A stretch of DNA of 28,782 nt from JARDZI01 sp041639705 (GCA_041639705.1 JBEQBT010000010.1:1-28782), one strand, 5' to 3'. Positions 1 to 7,045 are shown, counted from the first letter of the stretch. The notes: generated from the sequence alone by a model not told the origin. Made by a program: numbers and translations.

Positions 1-67
1 TTTTTAGTTTTGGTGTTTATCCGTATTTTTTAAAACAAAAATAAAATTATACTAATAAAAAACATCT

Positions 68-90
68 ATTTTCGCACAGCCTGCCGGGGG
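68..90 (+). repeat. Left arm of 23-bp inverted repeat
   Basis: This arm matches the reverse complement of positions 2337-2359 at 22 of 23 bases; the difference is CGCACAG here versus CACACAG there. Similarity stops at both edges. The two arms enclose about 2.25 kb with the first pRiA4b-like gene and the DUF3990/DUF3791-type cassette. That layout resembles the ends of a mobile cassette, but no transposase lies between the arms, so mobility is inference. Confidence 0.7.
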
Positions 91-270
91 CGGTTAACAT
101 ACAGCTCTAAGATAAAGGAACTCCCAATGCAAAAACAAATCTGGTGATAGCAAGTCTAGTTAGGCTGGTGTCATCAATGGGTTTGGTATGCTAAAAACCT
201 TTAAGGAATACAAACTCAAGGAGCAAGGTAAATAGCTTATCGTTATTGATAATTAGTTGGTATATCCCAA

Positions 271-316
271 GAAGCCCCCACCTCTAAGCGAAGCGTAGGT
301 GGTGGGAGTATGTCAC
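271..316 (+). other. Hairpin resembling an IS200/IS605-type right end
   Basis: CCACCT at 278-283 pairs with AGGTGG at 297-302 around a 13-base loop. It is preceded by a C-rich run and followed by GGGAGTATGTCAC. A stable hairpin set just inside a TCAC-like end is typical of right ends of single-strand transposing IS200/IS605 elements. No tnpA or tnpB is recognisable in the ~370 bases around it. I read it as an element remnant. The rest of 91-375 holds no gene I can support. Confidence 0.35.
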
Positions 317-375
317 GAAACACGTGTTTTTAAAGGTATTTTGAGCAATAAGACACTTAGGATATGTCCCTTTCA

Positions 376-1123
376 TCAGAGGAGTGCTACTTTCGGTCTA
401 TATGGCTCATCGTCCTCTTGGGTTCCATAGTATCCACACACACCATCTCGGGGGGAATTCATGTTTTCTTGTATTTCCTCAATGCAATCCTCATCACATT
501 CATGCTCCTTTACACATTCTGAACATAAAGCTGTAGAGCAATCTCGACAATAATACCTGGCTTCATTCTCACACTCCTCACATTGAAATTTAGGAGCTGA
601 GTTTCTTGCCATAATCTCTATATTATTTTTGGGGTTATAACCTTGTGTAATATCCATCACCTTTATTATTAATGTGGTAGTAGAACCAAAATCATACTCA
701 TACTNNNNNNNNNNACGACGCTCTTCCGATCTTAAACTGATCTCCAACATCTATTATTTTCTTAATCATGACGCCCATGTCCTCATTTCTATCAAAGTCC
801 CAGCCTCCACCATCATCATCTGCATCTGAATCATAACTTACTCCATCAATTTCAAAAGCGCTTAAATGACCGCAACACTCCAGCCACACATTTCGAAGAA
901 AACTATCTAAATCTTTTAAAGTAGCATTCTCTTGCACAGCTGCATAGATCCAATAATTAGGATCATATTTATCAGCTATATTAAGCACGTATAAATTTAC
1001 CGCCTTTTTCCTGCCGCTCATCTGCTTTTGGGAATACTCCTTCCTTATACTACAGCTTTTTAAATGCCTTGACATTCCACTTTTAGAAAATTCTTTTCCA
1101 CAATAATAACATTTTCCTGCCAT
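376..1123 (-). CDS. pRiA4b ORF-3-like protein with zinc-finger ends, split by assembly artefact
   Basis: This is a plasmid pRiA4b ORF-3-like (IS1096-passenger type) protein of unknown function. The N-terminal half covers 1123-731 and the C-terminal half 702-376. If positions 705-732 (ten N plus adapter) are removed, the halves join exactly in frame through GDQFKYEYDFG, the hallmark of this family, giving 239 aa. The N-terminus has a C2H2-like motif (CYYCGKEF...HLKSC). The C-terminus has a Cys/His-rich stretch (CEEC...CRDC...CSECVKEHEC) resembling a B-box. I chose the ATG at 1123 because GGAGG at 1131-1135 sits seven bases upstream; the TTG at 1129 is too close to it. The second family member at 3035-4498 lacks the zinc motifs. 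Family assignment is fairly sure, the role is not. Confidence 0.75.
705..732. other. Run of N plus residual Illumina adapter
   Basis: Positions 705-714 are N. Positions 715-732 read ACGACGCTCTTCCGATCT, the 3' end of the standard Illumina TruSeq/universal adapter. The minus-strand reading frames on both sides run into it and are broken there. This is a contaminated contig end joined by a scaffolder, not biology. Removing all 28 bases restores one open reading frame. Confidence 0.97.
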
Positions 1124-1284
1124 AGTCAATCCTCCGAATAATAATTTGTTTTAATTATTCCTAATTATAATCTAAAAAATAATAATGGTAAACTAATATT
1201 CCATAACATTTCAGGTTAATGCTGACCATATTGTAAATAGGAAAACGCAGTTGACTTGCGATTAGTATATTGGCGTATTCAAAG

Positions 1285-1328
1285 TTTACCCTACAAGACC
1301 ATTGAGAAAAATAGGTTTGTAGGGTAAA
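1285..1328. promoter_or_regulatory. Long inverted repeat before the small-gene cassette
   Basis: TTTACCCTACAA (1285-1296) is the exact reverse complement of TTGTAGGGTAAA (1317-1328), and the pairing extends inward to ACC/GGT after one bulged base. It lies between two divergent genes and ends 19 bases before the ATG at 1347. It could be an operator for autoregulation, a leader hairpin or an element end. There is no T-tract, so a terminator is unlikely. Confidence 0.45.
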
Positions 1329-1346
1329 ATAAAATTGGTGAGAAAT

Positions 1347-1652
1347 ATGTTGATAAAAAGTGTTGTTGTAGAAGAACAAAAGAGAAATGCAGAAATGATT
1401 TCTGCTTATGAAAAAGAGCTGGAAAATCTACCAAAAGGTAACTTAAGCATAAAAAAAGTAGGCAATAATAAATATTATTATTTGAAATACCGGAATGATA
1501 AAAAGATAGTAACTGACTACATTGGCAAGGATAATGAGAAAATAGCACAAATTGAAGAACAAATAAAAAAGCGAAAGCATTATGAAAATATGCTGTCAGC
1601 ACTTATAAAAGAACAGAAAATAATCTCGAAAATATTGGAGGGATTAGAGTGA
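1347..1652 (+). CDS. Small coiled-coil protein, first gene of a DUF3990-type cassette
   Basis: This is a 101-aa protein of unknown function. An N-terminal helix rich in Glu and Lys is followed by a short basic beta segment (KKVGNNKYYYLKYR, then YIGKD) and a C-terminal predicted coiled coil with many Lys, Gln and Glu. The segment resembles a small protein that I recall upstream of DUF3990 genes in Clostridia. I chose the ATG at 1347, with GGTGAGA just upstream, over the TTG at 1335. Its TGA stop overlaps the GTG start of the next gene, which suggests translational coupling. A DNA- or RNA-binding antitoxin-like role is possible but not shown. Confidence 0.6.
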   Translation: MLIKSVVVEEQKRNAEMISAYEKELENLPKGNLSIKKVGNNKYYYLKYRNDKKIVTDYIGKDNEKIAQIEEQIKKRKHYENMLSALIKEQKIISKILEGLE

Positions 1653-1843
1653 ATATTTATCATGGAAGTTATGTTATTGTAGAAAAACCTGAAATTATAC
1701 AAAGTAACCGTTTGCTTGATTTTGGCACAGGCTTTTATACCACAAGCAATAGAGACCAAGCGGTTGGATGGGCGGAAAAAGTGAGTTTCAGAAATAATAC
1801 AGCGAAAAAGCATTGGAGTATTGCATATTTGATTATTATATGA
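1649..1843 (+). pseudogene. Truncated DUF3990-like gene (ADP-ribosyltransferase-fold family)
   Basis: The N-terminus (IYHGSYVIVEKPEI, LDFGTGFYTTSN, QAVGWAEK) matches the start of DUF3990 proteins. These are small proteins related to ADP-ribosyltransferases and often suspected to be toxins. The GTG start at 1649 follows GGAGGGATTAGA and overlaps the previous stop. Family members usually exceed 140 aa; this frame stops after 64. One extra base in the A-run near 1803-1807 would extend it by about 20 residues to a TAA overlapping the next ATG, but the usual middle and C-terminal parts would still be missing. So a deletion is more likely than a sequencing slip. I treat it as inactive. Confidence 0.6.
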
Positions 1844-1861
1844 ATTTGGGAGGGGATAGTA

Positions 1862-2099
1862 ATGGATAAAAGTAAATTTGATGCCGTGTTTCCTATCATA
1901 TGCTCTGCTCTTGTAGAGAAAATTGTAGCAAAGCTAAATCTATCCGATAAAAATGCTGTTACAGAACTTTATTCTTCCCATCTGTATGAAATGTTGGAGC
2001 AAGAGGAAACAAAGGTTTGGCAGTACAGCACGGAAAAAACTATATGATCTATTTCTGGAAGAAAGAAATAGCGGGAATATAACCTTTCCGCAGGTGTGA
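1862..2099 (+). pseudogene. DUF3791-like small gene with homopolymer frameshift
   Basis: The uninterrupted frame runs 1862-2047 (61 aa). Removing one base from the A6 run at 2034-2039 changes the ending to TEKLYDLFLEERNSGNITFPQV and a stop at 2097-2099. That fits much better with the amphipathic, acidic C-termini of this class of DUF3990-partner proteins. The upstream part (ALVEKIVAKLNLSDKNAVTE) reads as a helical adaptor. GGGAGGGG lies upstream of the ATG. The break may be real decay or a consensus error; the broken DUF3990-like gene next door favours decay. No function is established. Confidence 0.55.
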
Positions 2100-2110
2100 G
2101 GTGAGAAGTA

Positions 2111-2314
2111 ATGGATAGAACTATAGATTTTACGATATTTTGTCTTGAAAGTTATAAGAAAGTTCATCAATTGACAGGTAAAGCTGCACTCAAGGTTTTC
2201 AATGAATACAAGGTGTTCGATTATATCCAATCTTTTTATGACGTTATTCATTCCACAGGGCAGGACTATATTGTAGGAGATATTGATGTTTATATTAAGT
2301 CAAGACTAAACTGA
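2111..2314 (+). CDS. DUF3791-like small protein
   Basis: This is a 67-aa protein with the pattern of DUF3791 (FTIFCLESYKKVHQLTGKAALKVFNEYKVFDYI...YDVIHSTG...DIDVYI). These small all-helical proteins are usually encoded next to DUF3990 genes and are suspected partner or antitoxin proteins. The ATG at 2111 follows GAGGTGAG at 2099-2106. It appears intact, unlike its two upstream neighbours. The right inverted-repeat arm starts 22 bases after its stop. The family call is by motif only. Confidence 0.6.
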   Translation: MDRTIDFTIFCLESYKKVHQLTGKAALKVFNEYKVFDYIQSFYDVIHSTGQDYIVGDIDVYIKSRLN

Positions 2315-2336
2315 TTTGAACAATCTCAATCTAAGT

Positions 2337-2359
2337 CCCCCGGCAGGCTGTGTGAAAAT
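2337..2359 (-). repeat. Right arm of 23-bp inverted repeat
   Basis: This is the reverse complement of 68-90 with one mismatch. Its outer edge is ...GTGTGAAAAT and its inner edge starts with a C5 run. See the left arm for interpretation. Confidence 0.7.
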
Positions 2360-2417
2360 TAAAAATTTATGCAAGTTTTGGAAATCAGTTTTCATTTCTT
2401 ATTATTAAACTATGCGT

Positions 2418-2460
2418 AAGCCACTAGAATAGCTAAAAATTCGTTAGAAAGTAGTGGCTT
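2418..2460. other. Hairpin with 9-bp stem
   Basis: AAGCCACTA (2418-2426) pairs with TAGTGGCTT (2452-2460) around a 25-base loop that contains a smaller GAAT/ATTC pairing. There is no T-tract and no tRNA-like layout. It lies between the inverted-repeat arm and the winged-helix remnant. It may be a remnant of an insertion-element end. Confidence 0.35.
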
Positions 2461-2507
2461 TGCGTGATATTGTAATATTTTCTGCAAGCTCCCCATTAAA
2501 ATTATGC

Positions 2508-2807
2508 ATGAAAATAAACAAAAAGGTACAAGAAGAGGTACAAGAAGAGGTACAAGATGAGACAGTTGGTATAAATGAATTAAGTAAGACTGAACAGAGT
2601 ACCTTAAAAATATTAACTGGCGGAATGTTTTCAAAAAATGAAATAGCTGAAATGCTCGGGTATAAATCTGTTACTGGTAATCTTAGAAATGCCTTTGAAA
2701 AGCTATTGCAATATAATCTAATAGAATATACAATACCAGACAAACTGAGAAGCAAAAATCAAAAATACAAGATAACGAAAAAGGGTACAAATTTGTTAGA
2801 GTTATAA
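2508..2807 (+). pseudogene. C-terminal winged-helix remnant with Gln/Glu repeat linker
   Basis: The readable protein from the ATG at 2508 is 99 aa. It has a repetitive linker (VQEEVQEEVQDE) followed by a winged-helix DNA-binding domain (LSKTEQSTLKIL...FSKNEIAEMLGYKSVTGNLRNAF...YTIPDKLRSKNQKYKITKKG). This layout matches the C-terminal tails of large Fic-type or AlbA/RecG-like ATP-binding proteins, in which a short repeat linker joins the catalytic domain to a winged helix. The catalytic part is absent and no ribosome binding site precedes the ATG. The linker is encoded by three 12-bp tandem units at 2525-2560. A terminator follows. It is probably the surviving 3' end of a larger gene. Confidence 0.55.
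2525..2560 (+). repeat. Three 12-bp tandem repeats in a coding linker
   Basis: GGTACAAGAAGA occurs twice exactly and a third time as GGTACAAGATGA. The repeat is in frame and encodes VQEE-type units. Confidence 0.85.
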
Positions 2808-2817
2808 AAAAGTAGAT

Positions 2818-2856
2818 ATGCCAGCCAAATTTTATCTGATGCGGCTGGTATTTTTC
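2818..2856 (+). terminator. Rho-independent terminator
   Basis: ATGCCAGCC pairs with GGCTGGTAT around a 16-base loop and runs into a TTTTT tract. It lies 11 bases after the stop of the winged-helix remnant. Confidence 0.75.
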
Positions 2857-2957
2857 TATTAAACTCAATTTTGTCCAATCATTTCTCATGTAAATGTTTT
2901 GAACAGTACCCAGGGGAGGTCTATTAAGCAATAAGTATAAAAAAATATAACCGTGTA

Positions 2958-2986
2958 TTGACACCAATTAGAGTATGGAATATACT
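2958..2986 (+). promoter_or_regulatory. Near-consensus sigma-A promoter
   Basis: TTGACA (2958-2963), a 17-base spacer and TATACT (2981-2986). Transcription would start near 2993. The ATG at 2975 falls inside the spacer, so it cannot be the start codon of the downstream gene if this promoter is used. Confidence 0.7.
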
Positions 2987-3034
2987 AGTCTTATCACGTG
3001 GATTGACACTATATACAGAAAGGAGGAGAAAAAA

Positions 3035-4498
3035 CTGAAAGAAACGATAACTACATTTAAATTTATGCAGGAAGTATTAAAATCTTATAATAAAACTGCC
3101 TCTTTGCAGAAGACAGCTGATGAACTGAAAATATCATATGCAAAGGTTAGAAAAATTCTTATTACATTAGGGAAATATAAAACGGATTTTAGCTTGGAGG
3201 TTGGAAAAAGAAGAGGTGCAGGCAAGAGTATTTCAGAAATTGCTACTGAATTGAATACTTCAACAAACAGAGTTACTGCATTTTTGCCATATGAAAAAAA
3301 TTTGTATATGGGTCCGGAACCAACAACAGATGCTATAAAAAGTAAAATATATCGAAAAAGAATTAAAGTTGCCAATGAAAGATTTGTGAACAAAGTGATA
3401 AATAAGGATAAGAAACGTAATGCTTCAATAAGAAAGGAGAAGTTTATGAAAAATGATTGTTATGGTAATACAAATGAGTTAAAAGCAGTACATCTTCATT
3501 TGGAATTAAAGAGTGAGTATTTGGACGATGCAGAGAAAATGATTCTGCGCAGATACGGAGAATCATCAACAGGAGACTCGATCAGCAGAGATATTTTGAT
3601 TCCATCAGATATGCCCCTTCATAATTTGCACTACACACTACAAAGATTATTTGGATGGCAGAATTCTCATTTACGCAAATTTGTGCTGCCTGAGGAAATC
3701 TATTATAGGTTAACTGGAGGAACTGTAAAAGGCTGGACTGATTTGGTGGGTATACTTTTTCAGCCGCCTAGTGAGTGTGAGCATGATGTTTTTTGGGATG
3801 ATGACTACCAAAGTGGGAGCATAAAAACATGGCTTAAGAAAAAGTATACAGGACCATACATATTCAATGGAGTTATGGAAGATTTTGAATGGGCTCAAAA
3901 TGACATAAAACAATTAATTGAGCGTTTTCCAATTCTTGAGGTTAAGGAATCTTTTAGTGATTATATGAATAAGAGCAAGGGAAAGGATAAAGCAAAACCA
4001 CAAACTATAAAAATAGCACCACTTATTGAATTAACTCTGGAGGAGATGAATAATTCCATATATATAGAAGGTGGAACAGAGAGCTTACTTGAACGACTTG
4101 AAGTAGCGAAGGTTCTAGCTTTCAAGGATGATGACATTTGTATTGATAATGATATCTTTCCAGTAACACATAAACTAATCTACAATTATGACTTTGGAGA
4201 TGATTGGATAATAACCATTACTAAGGAAAAAGATTGTAAGGAATTACTCCAAAAAGGCTATATTTTAGAGGATGAATTACTAGAGGCAGAAGAGACAGCA
4301 GTGACAAAGCATAAGCCTGTATGTATTCATAAGGACGGAGTATTTGTTCTTGATGATGTAGGAGGATTGTCTGGTTTTGCAAGATTTCTGAGGGAGATTT
4401 ATGAAGGTGAAGACAAAGAAGAAGGTCGTAATTACAAGACATGGGCACAAAGCCTTGGATGGAGCAGCAGAAAAATATCAAATAAATTGATTTTGTAG
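3035..4498 (+). CDS. pRiA4b ORF-3-like protein with N-terminal helix-turn-helix, probable CTG start
   Basis: This is a 487-aa protein if started at CTG 3035. That codon has AAGGAGG (3020-3026) eight bases upstream and lies downstream of the promoter at 2958-2986. The frame opens at ATG 2975, but that ATG is inside the promoter and has no ribosome binding site. Residues ~10-70 form a helix-turn-helix-like region (KTADELKISYAKVRKILITLGKY). A pRiA4b ORF-3-like domain fills the centre and C-terminus (LHNLHYTLQRLFGWQNSHLR and YNYDFGDDWIITI are hallmarks), ending near YKTWAQSLGW. The family is common on plasmids and genomic islands and has no agreed function. It lacks the zinc motifs of the first copy. 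No frameshift is visible. Confidence 0.75.
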   Translation: MKETITTFKFMQEVLKSYNKTASLQKTADELKISYAKVRKILITLGKYKTDFSLEVGKRRGAGKSISEIATELNTSTNRVTAFLPYEKNLYMGPEPTTDAIKSKIYRKRIKVANERFVNKVINKDKKRNASIRKEKFMKNDCYGNTNELKAVHLHLELKSEYLDDAEKMILRRYGESSTGDSISRDILIPSDMPLHNLHYTLQRLFGWQNSHLRKFVLPEEIYYRLTGGTVKGWTDLVGILFQPPSECEHDVFWDDDYQSGSIKTWLKKKYTGPYIFNGVMEDFEWAQNDIKQLIERFPILEVKESFSDYMNKSKGKDKAKPQTIKIAPLIELTLEEMNNSIYIEGGTESLLERLEVAKVLAFKDDDICIDNDIFPVTHKLIYNYDFGDDWIITITKEKDCKELLQKGYILEDELLEAEETAVTKHKPVCIHKDGVFVLDDVGGLSGFARFLREIYEGEDKEEGRNYKTWAQSLGWSSRKISNKLIL

Positions 4499-4524
4499 AG
4501 GAATGTAATATTTAGAGTTCTTAA

Positions 4525-4720
4525 TGGCAGTCTTTGAAGGTGTAGATATTGAAGCTTTGGGAGGCAGTTGAAAAAACAAGGAGATCACAAAGTTGTTTAT
4601 TACTGGAATGAATTTACAAACGAATATGGAGATATAAATGGCCCCTTCTACAACAGCCTTTGTAGTGTTTTTGGTAAGCGTCTAATAAGTCAGTGTATAG
4701 AATCTTCTTTTGGGCTGTAA
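4525..4720 (+). pseudogene. Unrecognised short gene remnant
   Basis: An ATG at 4525 starts a 15-codon frame (MAVFEGVDIEALGGS) that ends in TGA. A second frame, open from 4565 to the TAA at 4718-4720, encodes QLKKQGDHKVVYYWNEFTNE and further residues ending CIESSFGL. The two join sensibly if one base is missing around 4558-4567. I do not recognise the family. Confidence 0.3.
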
Positions 4721-4747
4721 GATAATACTCTAAATTAAAGAACTAAA

Positions 4748-4776
4748 TTTATATTTATGGAGGAATATGATATAAT
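4748..4776 (+). promoter_or_regulatory. Probable promoter of the Fic toxin-antitoxin pair
   Basis: TATAAT (4771-4776) with a weak TTTATA -35 seventeen bases upstream. It ends 33 bases before the antitoxin ATG. The -10 is perfect; the -35 is poor, which would suit an autoregulated operon. Confidence 0.45.
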
Positions 4777-4809
4777 ATAATTAGATACAGAGAATGAGAG
4801 GATGATTGT

Positions 4810-4974
4810 ATGAGAAAAGTTGCACACCTTGTTAAAGAAGTTCAAGCAACCATGGCTATTGAAGGATTAAAATTAAAAAAGCATGAAGTTGAAATATTAT
4901 ATGATTGTGCTTCGGGAAAAATATCATCCAAAGATGCTGTTAAGAATCTAGTATCAAAGTATACACAGAAGTAA
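4810..4974 (+). CDS. Fic antitoxin, VbhA-like
   Basis: This is a 54-aa all-helical protein (MRKVAHLVKEVQATMAIEGL...). It contains the inhibitory motif of class I Fic antitoxins, (S/T)xxxE(G/N), as TMAIEG at residues 14-19. In this class the Glu side chain enters the Fic active site and blocks productive ATP binding. The stop is nine bases before the ATG of the Fic toxin, the usual antitoxin-first order. GAGAGG precedes the start. The C-terminal part (HEVEILYDCASGKISSKDAVKNLV) resembles the small VbhA-family domain. Motif, size and position agree, so I am fairly confident. Confidence 0.85.
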   Translation: MRKVAHLVKEVQATMAIEGLKLKKHEVEILYDCASGKISSKDAVKNLVSKYTQK

Positions 4975-4983
4975 GGTATAAGT

Positions 4984-5646
4984 ATGGCAAATAATAATTA
5001 TTATGAGTATGAATGGGATAGCTATTATTGTTATCCCAATTGTTTTATATTGAAAAATAAATTAAATATAAAAAATGAAGCTTTACTAGAAGAGGCTGAA
5101 CGTCAAATTACCGCTGTTAAAATATTGGATCTAAAAATGAATCCAATAAAAGGAAAGTTAAACTTTGAACACTTATTAAATATCCACAAATATATTTTCA
5201 ATGATATTTATGAATGGGCAGGGAAAACTCGATCTGTGAATATCTCAAAGGGAAGTCAATTTTGCAATTATACCTTTATTAATAACATGGCTGATGAAAT
5301 TTTTTCGAAGCTGCATAATGATAATTATCTAATAGGGTCAACAAATGAGGAAATGATAGCTAAGTTATCATTTTATTTAGGTGAACTAAATGCAATGCAT
5401 CCCTTTAGAGAGGGAAATGGTAGAACACAAAGGATATTTATTGAATATTTAGCGCATGCTGCAGGATATCATGTTGACTTTTCAAAAGTATCCTCAAAAG
5501 AAATGATTGAAGCTAGTGCAGATTCTTTTTTGTGTGATTACAGAAAAATGGAAAATATATTCTGTAATATTATTGATAAGATTTCCATTGCTGAACAAGA
5601 AAAATTAATAAAGTCAATAACTTCTAAGGGGAGTAGGGTGAAATAA
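4984..5646 (+). CDS. Fic-domain AMP-transferase toxin
   Basis: This 220-aa class I Fic protein probably transfers AMP from ATP to a hydroxyl on a target protein; known bacterial class I targets include gyrase and topoisomerase IV. The catalytic motif HPFREGNGRTQR begins at residue 139, with the catalytic His and the Asn/Gly/Arg residues all present. The N-terminal part has the typical flap region (FNDIYEWAGKTRSVNISKG, F at about 73). It is co-transcribed with the antitoxin nine bases upstream. It appears full length with no disrupting change. Its last codons run directly into the 5'-truncated helicase pseudogene, so the right-hand neighbour was joined by a deletion or recombination. Confidence 0.9.
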   Translation: MANNNYYEYEWDSYYCYPNCFILKNKLNIKNEALLEEAERQITAVKILDLKMNPIKGKLNFEHLLNIHKYIFNDIYEWAGKTRSVNISKGSQFCNYTFINNMADEIFSKLHNDNYLIGSTNEEMIAKLSFYLGELNAMHPFREGNGRTQRIFIEYLAHAAGYHVDFSKVSSKEMIEASADSFLCDYRKMENIFCNIIDKISIAEQEKLIKSITSKGSRVK

Positions 5647-6946
5647 GCTACGAAGATGGTGTATGGTATGAGTATAAATATAATTCCTTTGAAAGAATGC
5701 ACAAAAACCCCCTAGAACAGGCACAGAGTTCAATGTTTGCAATTAAGGATATGTTTTTTCAGAAAGAGGGAAAAAAGTTCCCTTTGAATATGAGATATGG
5801 AGTTGCATTTCCAGATAGCAGTAGTATTGAGGGTAATCTGCCGGCAGTCTTACGTGAGGACAGTGTATTTCTTTATAATGATTTAGAAAATCTTGAACCT
5901 AAGATTATAAAGCTGTTTGGGGGTAAGAGAAAAATAGCAGAAAATCAGGCTGCAGGAGTACTAATAAACAAGATACTAAAGCCTAAATTTAACACTATAG
6001 CAGAATTAGAAGAGAAGATAGATAGATTTAATGCAAATGCTGAAAAAATATTCACTGATGAGCAGGAAAGAAATCTTGAGGAAACAGAACTGTGTAAGAA
6101 AAAGATTTTTTATGGCGCTTCAGGCACAGGAAAAACATTTATTGCAATGGAGAAGGCAAGGAGACTAGCAGAGGAAATAAGAAGGTTTTTTTGACATGCT
6201 ATAATAAAAACCTTGCTAATTGCGAATTTAAAAGACTAAAGGATAGAGTTACAACATTAAATTTTCATGATTATATAGATAAAGTTTTAAAAGAGAAAAA
6301 TTATGTCATATGTGAACCAGAGGATAATATTGAAAAGGACAAATATTTTAAGATAGAGCTTCCAACATTAGCCTATGATTATTATAGTGAACTAGAGGAA
6401 AGTGAAAAATTTGATTCTATAATTTTAGACGAGGGTCAGGATTTTAGAGATGAGTGGATAATGTGCTTGGAGAATATGGTAAAAAAGGATGGGGAGTTTT
6501 ACATATTTGCAGATCCTAATCAAAATCTATTTGATTGTGACATAGAAAATATAAAAAGAATCGATCACTCACCATTAAAGTTAACCAGAAACTTGAGAAA
6601 CTCAGAAGAGATAAATAGCTGGATGAAAATGATAAAGCCAAATATTAATATAAAGTCATTGATTAGAGGCGGCATGGGTGTCGAATATTTTCCGTGGAAG
6701 ACTACTGAAGAAGAGAAAAAGATGGTTGCAGATGAGATAGGAAGGCTCATTAGCCAAGGAATTAACCCTAAAAGAATTACTATCCTAAGTCCACATAAAC
6801 AGGGTAAAAGCTCTCTTGCTGGGATGGACAAGATAAATAACAGGAGAATTGAGAGTGTGGGCACAGAAAGTAAGGGAGGTATTAAGTTTGAAACCATAAG
6901 AGCATTTAAGGGATTGGAATCAGATGTTGTATTTATCAATTTCTAA
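5637..6946 (+). pseudogene. NERD-type UvrD-like helicase, broken at both ends and frameshifted
   Basis: The reading begins without a start codon inside the fic 3' end, with WYEYKYNSFERMHKNPLEQA, the C-terminal part of a NERD nuclease-related domain. Walker A (GASGTGKT) ends the first frame at about 6170. A T7 run at 6186-6192 breaks the frame; eight T would give RRFFLTCYNKNLAN and continue. The second frame has Walker B/motif II (SIILDEGQDF), motif III (FADPNQNLF), the TRNLRNSEEI motif and AFKGLESDVVFI of the UvrD C-terminal domain. It then stops within the 107-bp repeat after FINF. The 5' half of NERD and the last helicase motifs are missing, so no working helicase is expected. It was probably a DNA-repair or defence helicase. 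Confidence 0.85.
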
Positions 6947-7045
6947 GACTCCACCTTCTATAAGGTAGAGTTTCCACTTTTTGCTTCAGGTGGGGTAGAG
7001 TCCCCACCTGAAGTCTCGATGTTCAGCTTTAGCTGAACAAGTTCA
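6939..7045. repeat. 107-bp three-hairpin repeat, copy 1
   Basis: It matches 14438-14544 at 104 of 107 bases. Three stems are visible: CTCCACCTT/AAGGTAGAG (one mismatch here), TTCAGGTGGGG/CCCCACCTGAA, and GTTCAGCT/AGCTGAAC. It begins ATTTCTAAG and ends AAGTTCA; both copies share a TTTATC-like flank on the left. The pattern resembles a right end or short non-autonomous derivative of an IS200/IS605-family element (palindrome-associated or omega-RNA-like). It ends the helicase pseudogene frame and provides the 3' end of mtnN. The middle stem may also act as a terminator for both converging genes. Confidence 0.85.

Noticed and set aside
2418..2460. Integron attC site or tRNA
   Set aside because: The hairpin lacks attC core boxes and any cloverleaf arrangement, and no integrase is present.
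2975..3034. N-terminal extension of the second pRiA4b-like protein from ATG 2975
   Set aside because: The ATG lies within the promoter spacer and has no ribosome binding site; the segment has no recognisable domain.
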